This document shows, in pieces, positions 26,471 through 34,966 of a DNA stretch of 64,000 nucleotides (position 1 is its first letter; every line of letters starts with the position of its first letter). The stretch is from an uncultured Bacilli bacterium. Lineage in GTDB: Bacteria > Bacillota_I > Bacilli_A > RF39 > UBA660. A program made the translations under genes and the position numbers. The notes beneath the pieces were generated by a model. The model saw only the letters and a list, made by a program, of their open reading frames with translations. It made no database searches and was not told the DNA's origin. The stretch covers positions 124,001 through 188,000 of the forward strand of contig CAJTZU010000003.1 in the NCBI GenBank assembly GCA_910584165.1. Reading direction: 5' to 3'.

Positions 26471-27808
26471 ATGCGTAATTTATTTGAGGAAGAAGAATCA
26501 GTAGTAGAATTTAAGCCTCTTGCAGATAAAATGAGACCAAAGACATTAGAAGATTTTTTTGGTCAGGAAGAAGTAGTAGGGAAAGATTCTCCTATTAAAC
26601 AGATGATTGAAACAGATAATATTACCTCTATGATATTTTGGGGACCTCCTGGAGTAGGAAAAACAACATTAGCTAAAATTATTGCTAGTAGTACCAATTC
26701 TGCCTTTTATGAATTAAGTGCGGTAACATCTGGTGTAAGAGAGATTAAAGAATTAATTGAACTTGCTAAATATAATAAAAGTAATGGGAAAAGAACTATT
26801 GTATTTGTAGATGAAATTCATAGATTTAATAAGGCACAACAAGATGCTTTTCTACCACATGTAGAAAGTGGCAATATTATTTTAATTGGTGCTACTACTG
26901 AAAATCCATCCTTTGAGGTGAATTCCGCCTTACTATCAAGAAGTAAAGTCTATGTATTAAAAAGTCTAAGTGAAGAAAATATTGTAGGAATTTTAAAACG
27001 AGCTCTTTTAAAAAATGATAGTTATCAAAATGTAGAAATGAAAGAGGATTGTTTTTCCATTATTGCTAAAATGAGTAATGGAGATGCAAGAACTGCCCTT
27101 AATACTTTAGAAAATATTATTAATATTGCTCCATTGAAAAAGAATAAGAAAGAAATTACTAAAGAAGTCTTACAAAAGGTCTTACAAAATAAAATGTTTT
27201 TATATGATAAAAAGGGAGAGGAGCATTATAACTTAATTTCGGCTTTACATAAATCTATGCGAAATAGTGACCCAGATGCAGCTATCTATTATTTAGCACG
27301 TATGCTAGAAGCAGGAGAAGACCCTCTTTATATTGCTAGAAGACTTATTCGTTTTGCATCAGAAGATGTAGGTATTGCTAATCCTAATGCTTTAGTACAA
27401 GCAACGGCTGTTTATCAAGCCTGTCATTATTTAGGAATGCCAGAATGTAACGTTAATTTAGCGCAAGCGGTAGTTTATTTAAGCATTTGCCCTAAATCGA
27501 ATTCTTTATATAAAGCTTATGGCATGGTAAAAGAAGATGCTATTAAAACGGCTAATGAAAAAGTGCCCCTACACCTTAGAAATGCTGTTACGAAACTAGA
27601 TAAAGAATTAGGGTATGGGGAAGGATATGAATATGCCCATGAATATAAAGATAAAATTACTTCAATGGACTGTTTACCGGAATCTTTAAAAGGAAAAAAA
27701 TATTATTATCCAACAGATATTGGAAATGAAAAAGCAGCTAAGGAAACCTTAAAGAGAATAGAAGAATTAAAAAAGAAAAGGAAGGGTAAAGATGAAAATA
27801 AAATATGA
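26471..27808 (+). CDS. rarA: Replication-associated recombination protein A (RarA/MgsA)
   Basis: An AAA+ ATPase of the clamp-loader group that acts at stalled replication forks. Walker A GPPGVGKTT (residues 58-66), Walker B FVDEIHRFNKAQQDAFLP, sensor 1 GATTENPSFEVNSALLSRS, sensor 2 GDARTALN. The C-terminal MgsA tetramerisation domain follows, with YLARMLEAGEDPLYIARRL and NPNAL motifs. Length 445 is standard. The next gene overlaps by 17 bp. Confidence 0.96.
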   Translation: MRNLFEEEESVVEFKPLADKMRPKTLEDFFGQEEVVGKDSPIKQMIETDNITSMIFWGPPGVGKTTLAKIIASSTNSAFYELSAVTSGVREIKELIELAKYNKSNGKRTIVFVDEIHRFNKAQQDAFLPHVESGNIILIGATTENPSFEVNSALLSRSKVYVLKSLSEENIVGILKRALLKNDSYQNVEMKEDCFSIIAKMSNGDARTALNTLENIINIAPLKKNKKEITKEVLQKVLQNKMFLYDKKGEEHYNLISALHKSMRNSDPDAAIYYLARMLEAGEDPLYIARRLIRFASEDVGIANPNALVQATAVYQACHYLGMPECNVNLAQAVVYLSICPKSNSLYKAYGMVKEDAIKTANEKVPLHLRNAVTKLDKELGYGEGYEYAHEYKDKITSMDCLPESLKGKKYYYPTDIGNEKAAKETLKRIEELKKKRKGKDENKI

Positions 27809-28340
27809 TATGAGTAAAAACTATTGGAATACTCATAATGAGGCACAGGCAATTGTGATGATGAGGAAGAAATTACTAAGAAATAAAAATGCAAGAATTG
27901 GAAATATTTTTCGGTCTGGAATTTTTTATGGAATAGGAATTTTAATTGTTTCCATTTTCTATTTTGTTTGTAAAGAAATAGGAGTAGAAGAATTATTTTT
28001 AAATGTAATATCTGATTTATTACTATTTTTAATTCTTTTTCTTGCCCTTTATTTCATTCTTATTTTTGCTACTTATTTTATTAATTATAAAAGCTCTACT
28101 CATAAAGGTATATTAAAAATAGATGAAAAAGGTTTAGAGGATAAAGACGAAAATGGAAAAGTAACATCTATGCCATGGGAAAATATTTTACTTGTAGTAG
28201 TAGGAAAATACACAGTAACTTTTGTAACCAATACAAAGAAAGTAATTTTCGTGAATATTGGAAATAAAAAGGACATTTTAAAGGCTTTACAAACTTATCA
28301 AGCAGACCTCTTAGTAATAAATCAATCAAAGGAAAAGTAA
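27792..28340 (+). CDS. Two-helix membrane protein, YcxB-like
   Basis: A 182-residue protein with two transmembrane helices at about 40-62 and 72-95, followed by a cytoplasmic beta-rich domain. The latter contains GILKIDEKGLEDKDENGKVTSMPWENI then VFVNIGNKKD, the PH-like YcxB pattern (a strand pair, W-E-x-I, then strands). The gene overlaps rarA at its 5' end and shares TAATG with the following gene. Function is unknown for the family. Confidence 0.65.
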   Translation: MKIKYDMSKNYWNTHNEAQAIVMMRKKLLRNKNARIGNIFRSGIFYGIGILIVSIFYFVCKEIGVEELFLNVISDLLLFLILFLALYFILIFATYFINYKSSTHKGILKIDEKGLEDKDENGKVTSMPWENILLVVVGKYTVTFVTNTKKVIFVNIGNKKDILKALQTYQADLLVINQSKEK

Positions 28341-28609
28341 TGGAATTTTTATTGGAATTTATTTTAGAACTTTTTCTAGAAGGGAGTATGGAAATTAGTT
28401 CTAATAAAAAGATTAGTAAATGGATTCGTTATCCATTAATGGCTTTTATTCTTTTCTTTTTCTTAACAGTTATAGGACTTATTTTCTTTGCTGGAATTCT
28501 TACTTTTTCTGATAATAAATTGTTATCTATTTTATTACTTCTTTGTGGTATGATTATGCTGATTGGGACGATTATAAAGTTTAGAAATTTGTATTTAAAA
28601 AGGAAATAG
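28340..28609 (+). CDS. Small two-helix membrane protein
   Basis: This 89-residue protein has two hydrophobic segments (about 30-55 and 58-78) and an acidic N-terminus. Its ATG overlaps the preceding stop by one base (TAATG), so it is translationally coupled to the YcxB-like gene. I do not recognise the family. Confidence 0.6.
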   Translation: MEFLLEFILELFLEGSMEISSNKKISKWIRYPLMAFILFFFLTVIGLIFFAGILTFSDNKLLSILLLLCGMIMLIGTIIKFRNLYLKRK

Positions 28610-28638
28610 AGTTGTGTTTTTTACACAATTCTTTTTTT
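28609..28638 (+). terminator. Terminator before the GntR operon
   Basis: Arms GAGTTGTGT and ACACAATTC (28609-28617, 28623-28631, one G-T) are followed by seven T. Confidence 0.8.
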
Positions 28639-28642
28639 ATTA

Positions 28643-28682
28643 TTGACAAATGTTATATACTGTTATATATTAAATATAACAG
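28643..28682 (+). promoter_or_regulatory. Sigma-A promoter with GntR-type operator
   Basis: The -35 TTGACA (28643-28648) and -10 TATATT (28666-28671) are 17 bp apart. A perfect inverted repeat, arms CTGTTATAT (28660-28668) and ATATAACAG (28674-28682), covers the -10. Position and form suit autorepression by the YtrA-type regulator encoded immediately downstream. Confidence 0.8.
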
Positions 28683-28695
28683 TTAGGGGTGATGT

Positions 28696-29079
28696 ATGAA
28701 AATAATCATTAGTAACAATAGTAGTGTACCAATCTATGAACAGATAAAAAACACTATTAAGAATCAGATTTTATCAGGAGAATTAGAAAGTGATACCATG
28801 CTTCCTTCCATTCGGGCGCTTGCGCAGGATATTCGTATTAGTGTGATGACAATTAAAAAGGCGTACGATGAATTAGAAGCAGAAGGGTATATCGTTACCA
28901 GACAGGGAAAAGGTTCTTTTGTAACTCCTACTAATCTAGAATTTAAAAAGGAACAAAAACAGAGAGAGATAGAAGAATATATTACAAAAATAATAGAAAT
29001 AGCAGATCAGTATCAAATTACCAAAAAAGAGATATTAGAATTATTTAATTTTTTATATGAGAGGGATGAAAACGAATGA
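28696..29079 (+). CDS. GntR-family regulator, YtrA subfamily
   Basis: A 127-residue repressor. The N-terminal winged helix has IYEQIKNTIKNQILSGEL, LPSIRALAQDIRISVMTIKKAYDELEAEGYIVTRQGKGSFV, the GntR hallmark. The C-terminal part is the short two-helix YtrA dimerisation tail (about 80-127), not a ligand domain. YtrA members sit in front of ABC exporter genes and respond to cell-wall antibiotics or membrane stress. The stop codon overlaps the ATPase start (ATGA), and a matching operator covers the promoter. Confidence 0.92.
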   Translation: MKIIISNNSSVPIYEQIKNTIKNQILSGELESDTMLPSIRALAQDIRISVMTIKKAYDELEAEGYIVTRQGKGSFVTPTNLEFKKEQKQREIEEYITKIIEIADQYQITKKEILELFNFLYERDENE

Positions 29080-29930
29080 AAGCAATAGAAATTCATGATT
29101 TAGTAAAAAAATATGACAGATTTGAATTGGGTAATATCGATTTAGAAATACCAAGTGGTATTATCGTAGGTCTTATAGGAGAAAACGGAGCAGGAAAAAC
29201 AACTCTTATTAAATCTATTTTAGGGATTATTAAAGCGGATAAAGGAGATATTCAAATATTTGACAAAGACTACCGAAAATATGAAAAGGAAATTAAGGAA
29301 GATATAGGGGTTGTTTTAGATAATATGTTTTTTCCTGAAATATTAAAGGTAAAAGATATTAATCCTATTATGAGTTCTGCTTATAAAAATTGGGATAGTA
29401 AACTTTATTTTCAATATTTAAAAGAATTTGATATTCCAAGTTCGCAACAAATTAAAAAATTATCTAAAGGAATGAGAAAGAAATTAGAAATTATAACTGC
29501 CTTATCTCATCATCCTAAATTACTTATTTTAGATGAACCAACTAGTGGCTTAGATCCTGTTGTAAGAAGTGAAGTACTAGATTTATTTTTAAATTTTATT
29601 CAGGATGAGGAACATACAATTCTTCTTTCTACTCATATTACTAGCGATTTAGAACATATCGCAGACCATATAGTATTTATCGATGAAGGAAAAAAAGTAC
29701 TAGATAAAAGTCGCGAAGAAGTATTAGAGTATTATGGAATCTTAAAATGTTCAAAAGAAGAATTAGAAAAAATAGAGAAAACTGATATTCTTGCTGTTAA
29801 AAAGAATCGTTATGACTGTGAAGTATTAGTTTCTGATATTACGAATATGAAGAAAAAGTATAAAGATTATGTAATTGATAAAATTACCTTAGAAGAATTA
29901 ATGGTACTTATGATAAAGGGGGAAAAGTAA
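29076..29930 (+). CDS. ABC transporter ATPase of the GntR operon
   Basis: Walker A GENGAGKTT (about 37-45), signature LSKGMRKKLE (about 132), Walker B LLILDEPTSGLDP (about 148), switch His LLSTHITSDLE. A C-terminal extension of about 70 residues beyond the usual domain ends in ITLEELMVLMIKG. It is coupled to gntR by a 4-bp overlap, with the permease starting 1 bp after its stop. It is like the YtrB/YhcH ATPases, whose partners are small ABC-2 permeases. Confidence 0.92.
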   Translation: MKAIEIHDLVKKYDRFELGNIDLEIPSGIIVGLIGENGAGKTTLIKSILGIIKADKGDIQIFDKDYRKYEKEIKEDIGVVLDNMFFPEILKVKDINPIMSSAYKNWDSKLYFQYLKEFDIPSSQQIKKLSKGMRKKLEIITALSHHPKLLILDEPTSGLDPVVRSEVLDLFLNFIQDEEHTILLSTHITSDLEHIADHIVFIDEGKKVLDKSREEVLEYYGILKCSKEELEKIEKTDILAVKKNRYDCEVLVSDITNMKKKYKDYVIDKITLEELMVLMIKGEK

Positions 29931-29931
29931 T

Positions 29932-30567
29932 ATGATGAGTTTTATTAAAAAAGACTTATTAGTCATTAAAGCTAACTTAAAAACATTTCTGATTATTTTA
30001 GTATTTTATATTATAATGGGTCTTACTATGGAAGATGGATTTGATATGACTTTCTTGCTTCCATTTATTTCTGTTATGCTATTTATTTCAACTTTTAGTT
30101 ATGATGAATTTAATAATTGGAATGCCTATAGTGTAACACTTCCAGATGGTAGAAGAAATGCTGTAAGAGGAAAGTATTTAGCGAGTTTCCTTATTCTTCT
30201 AATTACTTCTATTATTGCATTAATTAGTTCTATGGGAATTGGCGTATATAAAGAAACTTTTCGTTTAGAAGAAACCTTAATTTCTTTATTTAGTGCTATT
30301 ACAGCAATGGTATTTGTTTTATCCATTATGTATCCTATTATTTTTAAAATAGGAATTGAAAAGGGAAGAATTCTAGTAATGGGAATTATTTTTGGGTGGA
30401 CCTTTTTAATAGCAACGCTTGGAAAACTTATTGGACCTAGTTTTCTTGCTGATGTAGGGACTTTTATAGACAACTGGTATTATATTGTGCTTCCTTTCTT
30501 TATTTGTATTACTATAGGAATTTCTTATCTAATTTCTATTCATATTTATTTAAAGAAAGAATTTTAA
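29932..30567 (+). CDS. ABC-2 permease of the GntR operon
   Basis: A 211-residue protein with six predicted helices and no large extracytoplasmic domain, as in ABC-2 membrane proteins paired with YtrA-type operons. SYDEFNNWNAYSVTLPDGRRNAVRGKYL is the cytoplasmic coupling segment conserved in this family. It ends the three-gene operon, and its stop lies inside a terminator. Confidence 0.85.
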   Translation: MMSFIKKDLLVIKANLKTFLIILVFYIIMGLTMEDGFDMTFLLPFISVMLFISTFSYDEFNNWNAYSVTLPDGRRNAVRGKYLASFLILLITSIIALISSMGIGVYKETFRLEETLISLFSAITAMVFVLSIMYPIIFKIGIEKGRILVMGIIFGWTFLIATLGKLIGPSFLADVGTFIDNWYYIVLPFFICITIGISYLISIHIYLKKEF

Positions 30568-30595
30568 GAAAGATGAGGAAATCTTTCTTTTTTTT
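30566..30595 (+). terminator. Terminator of the GntR-ABC operon
   Basis: Arms AAGAAAGAT and ATCTTTCTT (30566-30574, 30581-30589) plus a T tract that runs into the next promoter. Confidence 0.85.
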
Positions 30596-30603
30596 GATAT
30601 AAT
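30595..30603 (+). promoter_or_regulatory. Extended -10 (TGATATAAT) sharing a T with the terminator
   Basis: The first T of this element is the last T of the T tract. It drives the radical SAM to NUDIX gene run. Confidence 0.6.
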
Positions 30604-30621
30604 GGTGATGAGGTTATACGT

Positions 30622-31449
30622 ATGGTTGTAAAAGAAATAGAAGTAAAAGATCTAGTTACGAAATCGAATTTACCCGTAAGTGATTATGTTATTAATCCTT
30701 ATGTTGGTTGTCCCCATGGGTGCAAATACTGTTATGCCTCTTTTATGAAAAGATTTACGAATCATAAAGAAGATTGGGGAACTTTTATAGATATTAAAAG
30801 ATGTTCTAAGAAATTAAGTAAAAAGAAGTTAGAACATAAACGTGTCTTTTTATCTTCTGTAACAGATTGTTATAACTCTTATGAAAAAGAGTATGAACTA
30901 ACAAGGGGTGTATTAGAACAATTAGTAGATATCGATTGTTACTTAAATATTTCTACAAAATCTAATTTGATTTTAAGAGATATTGACTTATTAAAGAAAA
31001 TGAAACATTTAGAAGTTTCTATTTCTATTAATACATTAGATGAAAAGTTTAGGGGGGATATGGACAATGCTTCCTCTATTCAAGAAAGATTAGAAACATT
31101 ACGAATATTACATGAAAACGGTATTTATACAGTGCTATTTATGTCACCTATATTTCCTTATATTACAGATTTTAAAAAGATAATAGAGGTAAGTAAAAAC
31201 TATGTAGATAGGTATTGGTTTGAAAATTTAAATTTAAGAGGTAGTTATAAAAGTGATATTTTAAATTATATAGAGAATAACTATCCAGAATACTTAAACG
31301 ATTATGAAGAAATTTACAAGAAAGGAAATAAAAAATACTTTGAAGGATTATCTTTAGAGATAGAAGAGTATTGTAAGAAAAATAAAGTTTGTTACAACAA
31401 TTACTTTTATCATGAGAAGTTAGTGGCAGAGAAAGTAGGGAAAAAATGA
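30622..31449 (+). CDS. Radical SAM protein, SPL/COG1533 type
   Basis: The iron-sulfur cluster motif is VGCPHGCKYCYA (CxxxCxxC, residues 27-38), with YVINPYVG before it as in spore-photoproduct-lyase-like COG1533 proteins. The barrel continues with SSVTDCYNSYEKEYELTRGVLE and SISINTLDEKF. At 275 residues it is shorter than true SplB, and I see no spore genes nearby. It could repair or modify nucleic acid, but the substrate is unknown. It begins a run of five genes that overlap or abut, ending with a NUDIX hydrolase, so a nucleotide or phosphoester theme is likely. Confidence 0.82.
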   Translation: MVVKEIEVKDLVTKSNLPVSDYVINPYVGCPHGCKYCYASFMKRFTNHKEDWGTFIDIKRCSKKLSKKKLEHKRVFLSSVTDCYNSYEKEYELTRGVLEQLVDIDCYLNISTKSNLILRDIDLLKKMKHLEVSISINTLDEKFRGDMDNASSIQERLETLRILHENGIYTVLFMSPIFPYITDFKKIIEVSKNYVDRYWFENLNLRGSYKSDILNYIENNYPEYLNDYEEIYKKGNKKYFEGLSLEIEEYCKKNKVCYNNYFYHEKLVAEKVGKK

Positions 31450-31928
31450 AAAGATTAACAAGGAGATTTATTGTTAGAAGTTTGGATAGTCTTTCTATAA
31501 GCGAGCCAATTCGTTATGAAAGGTACTATATAAATGATAATTTACGTATTCAAAAAAAGAATGCTCTTTATGAAAAAGAAGTATTGAATGAAGATAATAT
31601 TGTAACAGAGAAAATAGAAATATCGGAAACAGAATTTTTAAAATTAAAGATGGGTGCTACTAGTGAAATTGTAAGAGATAGTTATCTTTACTTAAAAGAT
31701 AATAGAGTGTCTATTAAGAAATACTATGGACTTTATAAAGAACTTTATAGAGTAGAAGTAACTTTTTCTAGTGCAGAAGAAATGAATGATTATCAAAAAG
31801 AAGATTGGATGTTAGAAGAAATTACTAATTCTCCTCTTGCTTTTGATAAATATTTAAGGAATCTTTCACGAGAAGATTTTAAAAAAGAATTAGAAAAGTA
31901 TATAGATGTGTGGAATGACTATGAGTAA
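31446..31928 (+). CDS. Short CYTH-like protein lacking the N-terminal ExExK glutamates
   Basis: This 160-residue protein follows the bacterial CYTH layout. LTRRFIVRSL aligns with the usual E-x-E-R-K-F-L-V start, RYERYYINDNLRIQKK follows, then VSIKKYYGLYKELYRVEVTFSSAEEMNDY and DWMLEEIT near the end, where the family has E-V-E-F and W-x-x-x-E-V-T. Both N-terminal glutamates that bind metal are replaced, so catalysis is doubtful while the triphosphate-binding basic residues are partly kept. It may be a binding or sensor protein. Overlaps its neighbours by 4 and about 8 bp. Confidence 0.68.
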   Translation: MKRLTRRFIVRSLDSLSISEPIRYERYYINDNLRIQKKNALYEKEVLNEDNIVTEKIEISETEFLKLKMGATSEIVRDSYLYLKDNRVSIKKYYGLYKELYRVEVTFSSAEEMNDYQKEDWMLEEITNSPLAFDKYLRNLSREDFKKELEKYIDVWNDYE

Positions 31929-33096
31929 AAGTGGAATAGATTTATTAAAAGAAAAAGAGAATATATTATTTCCTGATTATAATCACTCTATTTTAAGTAC
32001 AATAACTTCTATTTTAAAATATTATAGTGTAGAAACTCCCTATGTATCATTAGATTTATTAGATAAAAAGTTAGAGAAGAATTATAAAAATGTTGTTTTG
32101 ATTGTATTAGATGGCATGGGAAAGAATATATTAGATAATTTACCTAATAATTACTTTAGTAATCATTTATTAGATGTTGTTACTTCTGTATATCCTTCTA
32201 CAACTCCTGCTGCTATGACAACTTATTACTCTGGAAGGCCACCAATAGAAACTGCTTGGATAGCTTGGTCACAGTATATGAAAGAATATGGAAGATATCT
32301 AGATATTTTTCAAAAAAGAGATTCTTATACTGGAAAAGTATATAATGATATTAAAAAGGACTTATTAGAGATTATTGGATATGAACAAATTTATGATAGA
32401 ATAGAAAATGCATCACAAGATGTGAAAGTTTTTGAAGTTTCACCATCTTATGTATTAAAAAAGTCAAAGAAGTATTTAAAAGCAGATACTGTTGATGGGA
32501 TGGTAGAACATGTAAAGGTACTATGTAGTGCGGAAGGAAGAAAATTTATTTTTTGTTATCAAGATAATCCAGATGTTTTATTACATATCCATGGAACAAA
32601 ATCAGAAGAAGTAAAAAATTATTTAATAGAAACAATTGCTAAAGTTGAGGAAATGACTGAAAGTTTAAAAGATACTTTAGTAATTGTGACAGCAGACCAT
32701 GGGCATCAGGATGTAGAAGAAGAATATGATATTAATGATTTTGAAACGTTAAAGGAATGTTTTATTATGCCTCCAGCACTCGAATCTAGATGCATGACAT
32801 TTTGGATTAAACCAAAAATGAGAGAATACTTTCAAGAGGAATTTAACAAATGCTTTGGGCATGCTTATGTACTTTTAACAAAAGAAGAGTTTTTAGAAAA
32901 TCATTTTTTAGGGTATGGAAAAGAACATAAAAAGGTTGATGATTTTCTTGGTGATTTTGTTGCTTTATCAACTAGTTCTAGTTCCATTAAGATAACTAAT
33001 GATTATTATTTTGGAAAAATGAAAAAAGCTTCTACTCATTGTGGACTTACTAAGAATGAAATGTTAGTGCCAATCATTACGATAGAAAAGGAATAA
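31921..33096 (+). CDS. Alkaline-phosphatase-superfamily phosphodiesterase / nucleotide pyrophosphatase
   Basis: Metal-dependent phosphoester hydrolase. IVLDGMGKNIL holds the first metal Asp. SVYPSTTPAAMTTYYSGRPP carries the Thr nucleophile. VIVTADHGHQDVEEE gives the Asp-His-x-His metal site, and STHCGLTKNEMLVPII the final His. The start is uncertain: the ATG at 31921 overlaps the previous stop (ATGAGTAA), while upstream in-frame ATGs at 31906 and 31915 also exist. There is no signal peptide, so it is cytosolic, unlike most phosphatases of the fold. It resembles type I phosphodiesterase/cofactor-independent enzymes. Confidence 0.85.
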   Translation: MSKSGIDLLKEKENILFPDYNHSILSTITSILKYYSVETPYVSLDLLDKKLEKNYKNVVLIVLDGMGKNILDNLPNNYFSNHLLDVVTSVYPSTTPAAMTTYYSGRPPIETAWIAWSQYMKEYGRYLDIFQKRDSYTGKVYNDIKKDLLEIIGYEQIYDRIENASQDVKVFEVSPSYVLKKSKKYLKADTVDGMVEHVKVLCSAEGRKFIFCYQDNPDVLLHIHGTKSEEVKNYLIETIAKVEEMTESLKDTLVIVTADHGHQDVEEEYDINDFETLKECFIMPPALESRCMTFWIKPKMREYFQEEFNKCFGHAYVLLTKEEFLENHFLGYGKEHKKVDDFLGDFVALSTSSSSIKITNDYYFGKMKKASTHCGLTKNEMLVPIITIEKE

Positions 33097-33100
33097 ATGG

Positions 33101-33658
33101 ATGAAAGAAAAGATAAATGAAATACTACTCTCCGGAAATATTTTAGAAAATATGGACTTTTTATTAAGTGTTATTCCAGAACTTAAATTTATGGTAGGAT
33201 TTAACCATAAACATCCCCATCATCATTTAGATGTTTGGAATCATACATTAGAAGTAGTAAGAAATGTAGATAGTGATTTAGAGTTAAGAATGGCAGCACT
33301 TCTTCATGATGTTGGCAAACCTTTTTCTTATCAAGAAGGGGAAGTTAGACATTTTCATGGTCATCCAGAAGTATCTGCTAGAATGTCACAGGGCATATTA
33401 GAAAGATTACAGTATGATGAAATATTTATACAACATATTTTTTATCTAGTAAAAAATCATGATACACCAATTGATCCAGATAATTTAGATAATGAATTTA
33501 ACTTAGTAGAAAAAAGATTACAATTGCAATATGCGGATGCTTTAGCGCATCATCCTGATAAAGTAAGACAAAGAATAGAAAGATTAGATGCTATAAAAGT
33601 ATCTTTAGATAGTAAGAAACCAAAAGTGAAAGTAATAAGAAAGGAAGATGAAGTATGA
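33101..33658 (+). CDS. HD-domain phosphohydrolase
   Basis: A 185-residue single HD domain. The metal site shows H in HHHLDVWNHTLEV, the HD pair in MAALLHDVGKPFSY and further His in HFHGHPEVSARM and VKNHDTPI. The arrangement, with GKPFSY and the later HFHGH, resembles the HD domain of bacterial CCA-adding enzymes standing alone. It probably cleaves phosphate from a nucleotide or the 3' end of an RNA. Four bases of overlap couple it to the NUDIX gene. Confidence 0.88.
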   Translation: MKEKINEILLSGNILENMDFLLSVIPELKFMVGFNHKHPHHHLDVWNHTLEVVRNVDSDLELRMAALLHDVGKPFSYQEGEVRHFHGHPEVSARMSQGILERLQYDEIFIQHIFYLVKNHDTPIDPDNLDNEFNLVEKRLQLQYADALAHHPDKVRQRIERLDAIKVSLDSKKPKVKVIRKEDEV

Positions 33659-34053
33659 AAGAAATTGATAAAATAGCGTTTATTTATTTAAAAGATAAGA
33701 AAATATTATCTACCTTATCAAAAGGAAAGGATGCCTACTATATTCCAGGAGGGAAAAGAGATGGCAATGAGACTGATGAAGAAACTTTAATTCGTGAGTG
33801 CAAAGAAGAGCTTACCATTGATATCAAAAAAGATACGATAAAATATTATGGAACTTTTAAAGCACAAGCTCATGGAAAAGCTGAGGGAATTATTGTGAAA
33901 ATGACTTGCTATGAAGCAGAGTTTGATGGAAATTTAGAAGCTGATAGTGAGATTCAAGAAGTGGTATGGTTAGAGTACAAAGACTTAGATAAGATTTCGC
34001 CAGTAGATAAATTGATTTTTCAAGATTTACATGATAAAGGATTATTAGATTAA
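33655..34053 (+). CDS. NUDIX hydrolase
   Basis: A 132-residue NUDIX domain. The box GKRDGNETDEETLIRECKEEL (residues 33-53) has the G, E, RE and EE of the consensus. PGGKRDGNE and GKAEGIIVKMTCYEA are consistent with the fold. It cleaves a nucleoside diphosphate linked to another moiety, with unknown preference. It is last in the overlapping radical SAM-CYTH-phosphodiesterase-HD run, and its stop lies inside the terminator. Confidence 0.92.
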   Translation: MKEIDKIAFIYLKDKKILSTLSKGKDAYYIPGGKRDGNETDEETLIRECKEELTIDIKKDTIKYYGTFKAQAHGKAEGIIVKMTCYEAEFDGNLEADSEIQEVVWLEYKDLDKISPVDKLIFQDLHDKGLLD

Positions 34054-34064
34054 TCCTTTTTTTT
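34036..34064 (+). terminator. Terminator overlapping the NUDIX stop codon
   Basis: Perfect 9-bp arms AAAGGATTA and TAATCCTTT with a 6-base loop, then a run of eight T. Confidence 0.85.
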
Positions 34065-34065
34065 A

Positions 34066-34074
34066 TGTTATAAT
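34066..34074 (+). promoter_or_regulatory. Extended -10 (TGTTATAAT) for the MBL gene
   Basis: It starts one base after the T run and is 16 bp upstream of the start codon. Confidence 0.6.
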
Positions 34075-34089
34075 GGAATAGGTGATAGT

Positions 34090-34956
34090 ATGGAATTAAT
34101 ACATGTAAAAGGAAATACTTATTATATAAAGAATGCTACTAACATTGGTGTTTATAAAATAGATGAGAATAGTGTTTATCTAATAGATACAGGAAATGAT
34201 TCTGATGCTGGAAAGAAGATATTAAAATTATTAGAACAAGAAAATTTAAAAGTAATGGGAATTATCAATACGCATTCTAATGCTGACCATGTTGGTGGAA
34301 ATAAAGTTATTCAAGATAGAACTGGATGTCAAATATTAGGCTATGGAATTGAAAAAAGTATTACAGAATATCCTTTATTAGAACCTTCCTTCTTATATGG
34401 AGGCTATCCTTTTAAAGAACTAAAAAATAAATTTTTATATGCAAAGCCTTCTATTGTTAAAGATATTGATAGTAATCTTCCTAAAGGATTAGAATATTTT
34501 TTCTTACGGGGACATTTTTTTGATATGATTGGTATTAAAACAGATGATAATGTTTATTTTTTAGGTGATTCTTTATTTAGTGAAGAAACAATTACGAAAT
34601 ATCATGTATCCTTTTTATATGATGTAAGAGAATTTTTGAATACTTTAGATTATTTAAATACCTTGGAAGGAATCTATATTCCCTCTCATGTAGAAATGAC
34701 TACAGATATTACTTCCTTAATTGAAAAGAATAGAAAAAATGTAGAAGAAGTATTAGAAGTTATTTATCATTATTGTCAAGAAAGTACCATGGAAGAGATT
34801 ATGAAAAGAGTATTTGAGCACTATGGATTAGTAATGAATATTAGTCAATATGTACTAATTGGAAGTACTATTAAATCTTATTTATCTTATCTTTATGAAG
34901 AAAATAGAATTACTTATGAATTTATTGATAATAGAATGATTTGGAAAAGAGTATGA
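34090..34956 (+). CDS. Metallo-beta-lactamase-fold hydrolase
   Basis: The zinc motif THSNADHVGGN (residues 56-66) is the HxHxDH box, with Ser in the place of the second His (H-S-N-A-D-H), a variant seen in some families. FLGDSLF supplies the metal Asp and PSHVEM a later His. The C-terminal third (about 200-288) is a helical extension with a winged-helix look. The substrate is unknown; glyoxalase-II-like or rhodanese-linked families are alternatives. It is followed 10 bp later by the interrupted gene. Confidence 0.82.
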   Translation: MELIHVKGNTYYIKNATNIGVYKIDENSVYLIDTGNDSDAGKKILKLLEQENLKVMGIINTHSNADHVGGNKVIQDRTGCQILGYGIEKSITEYPLLEPSFLYGGYPFKELKNKFLYAKPSIVKDIDSNLPKGLEYFFLRGHFFDMIGIKTDDNVYFLGDSLFSEETITKYHVSFLYDVREFLNTLDYLNTLEGIYIPSHVEMTTDITSLIEKNRKNVEEVLEVIYHYCQESTMEEIMKRVFEHYGLVMNISQYVLIGSTIKSYLSYLYEENRITYEFIDNRMIWKRV

Positions 34957-34966
34957 AAGCAGTAAA

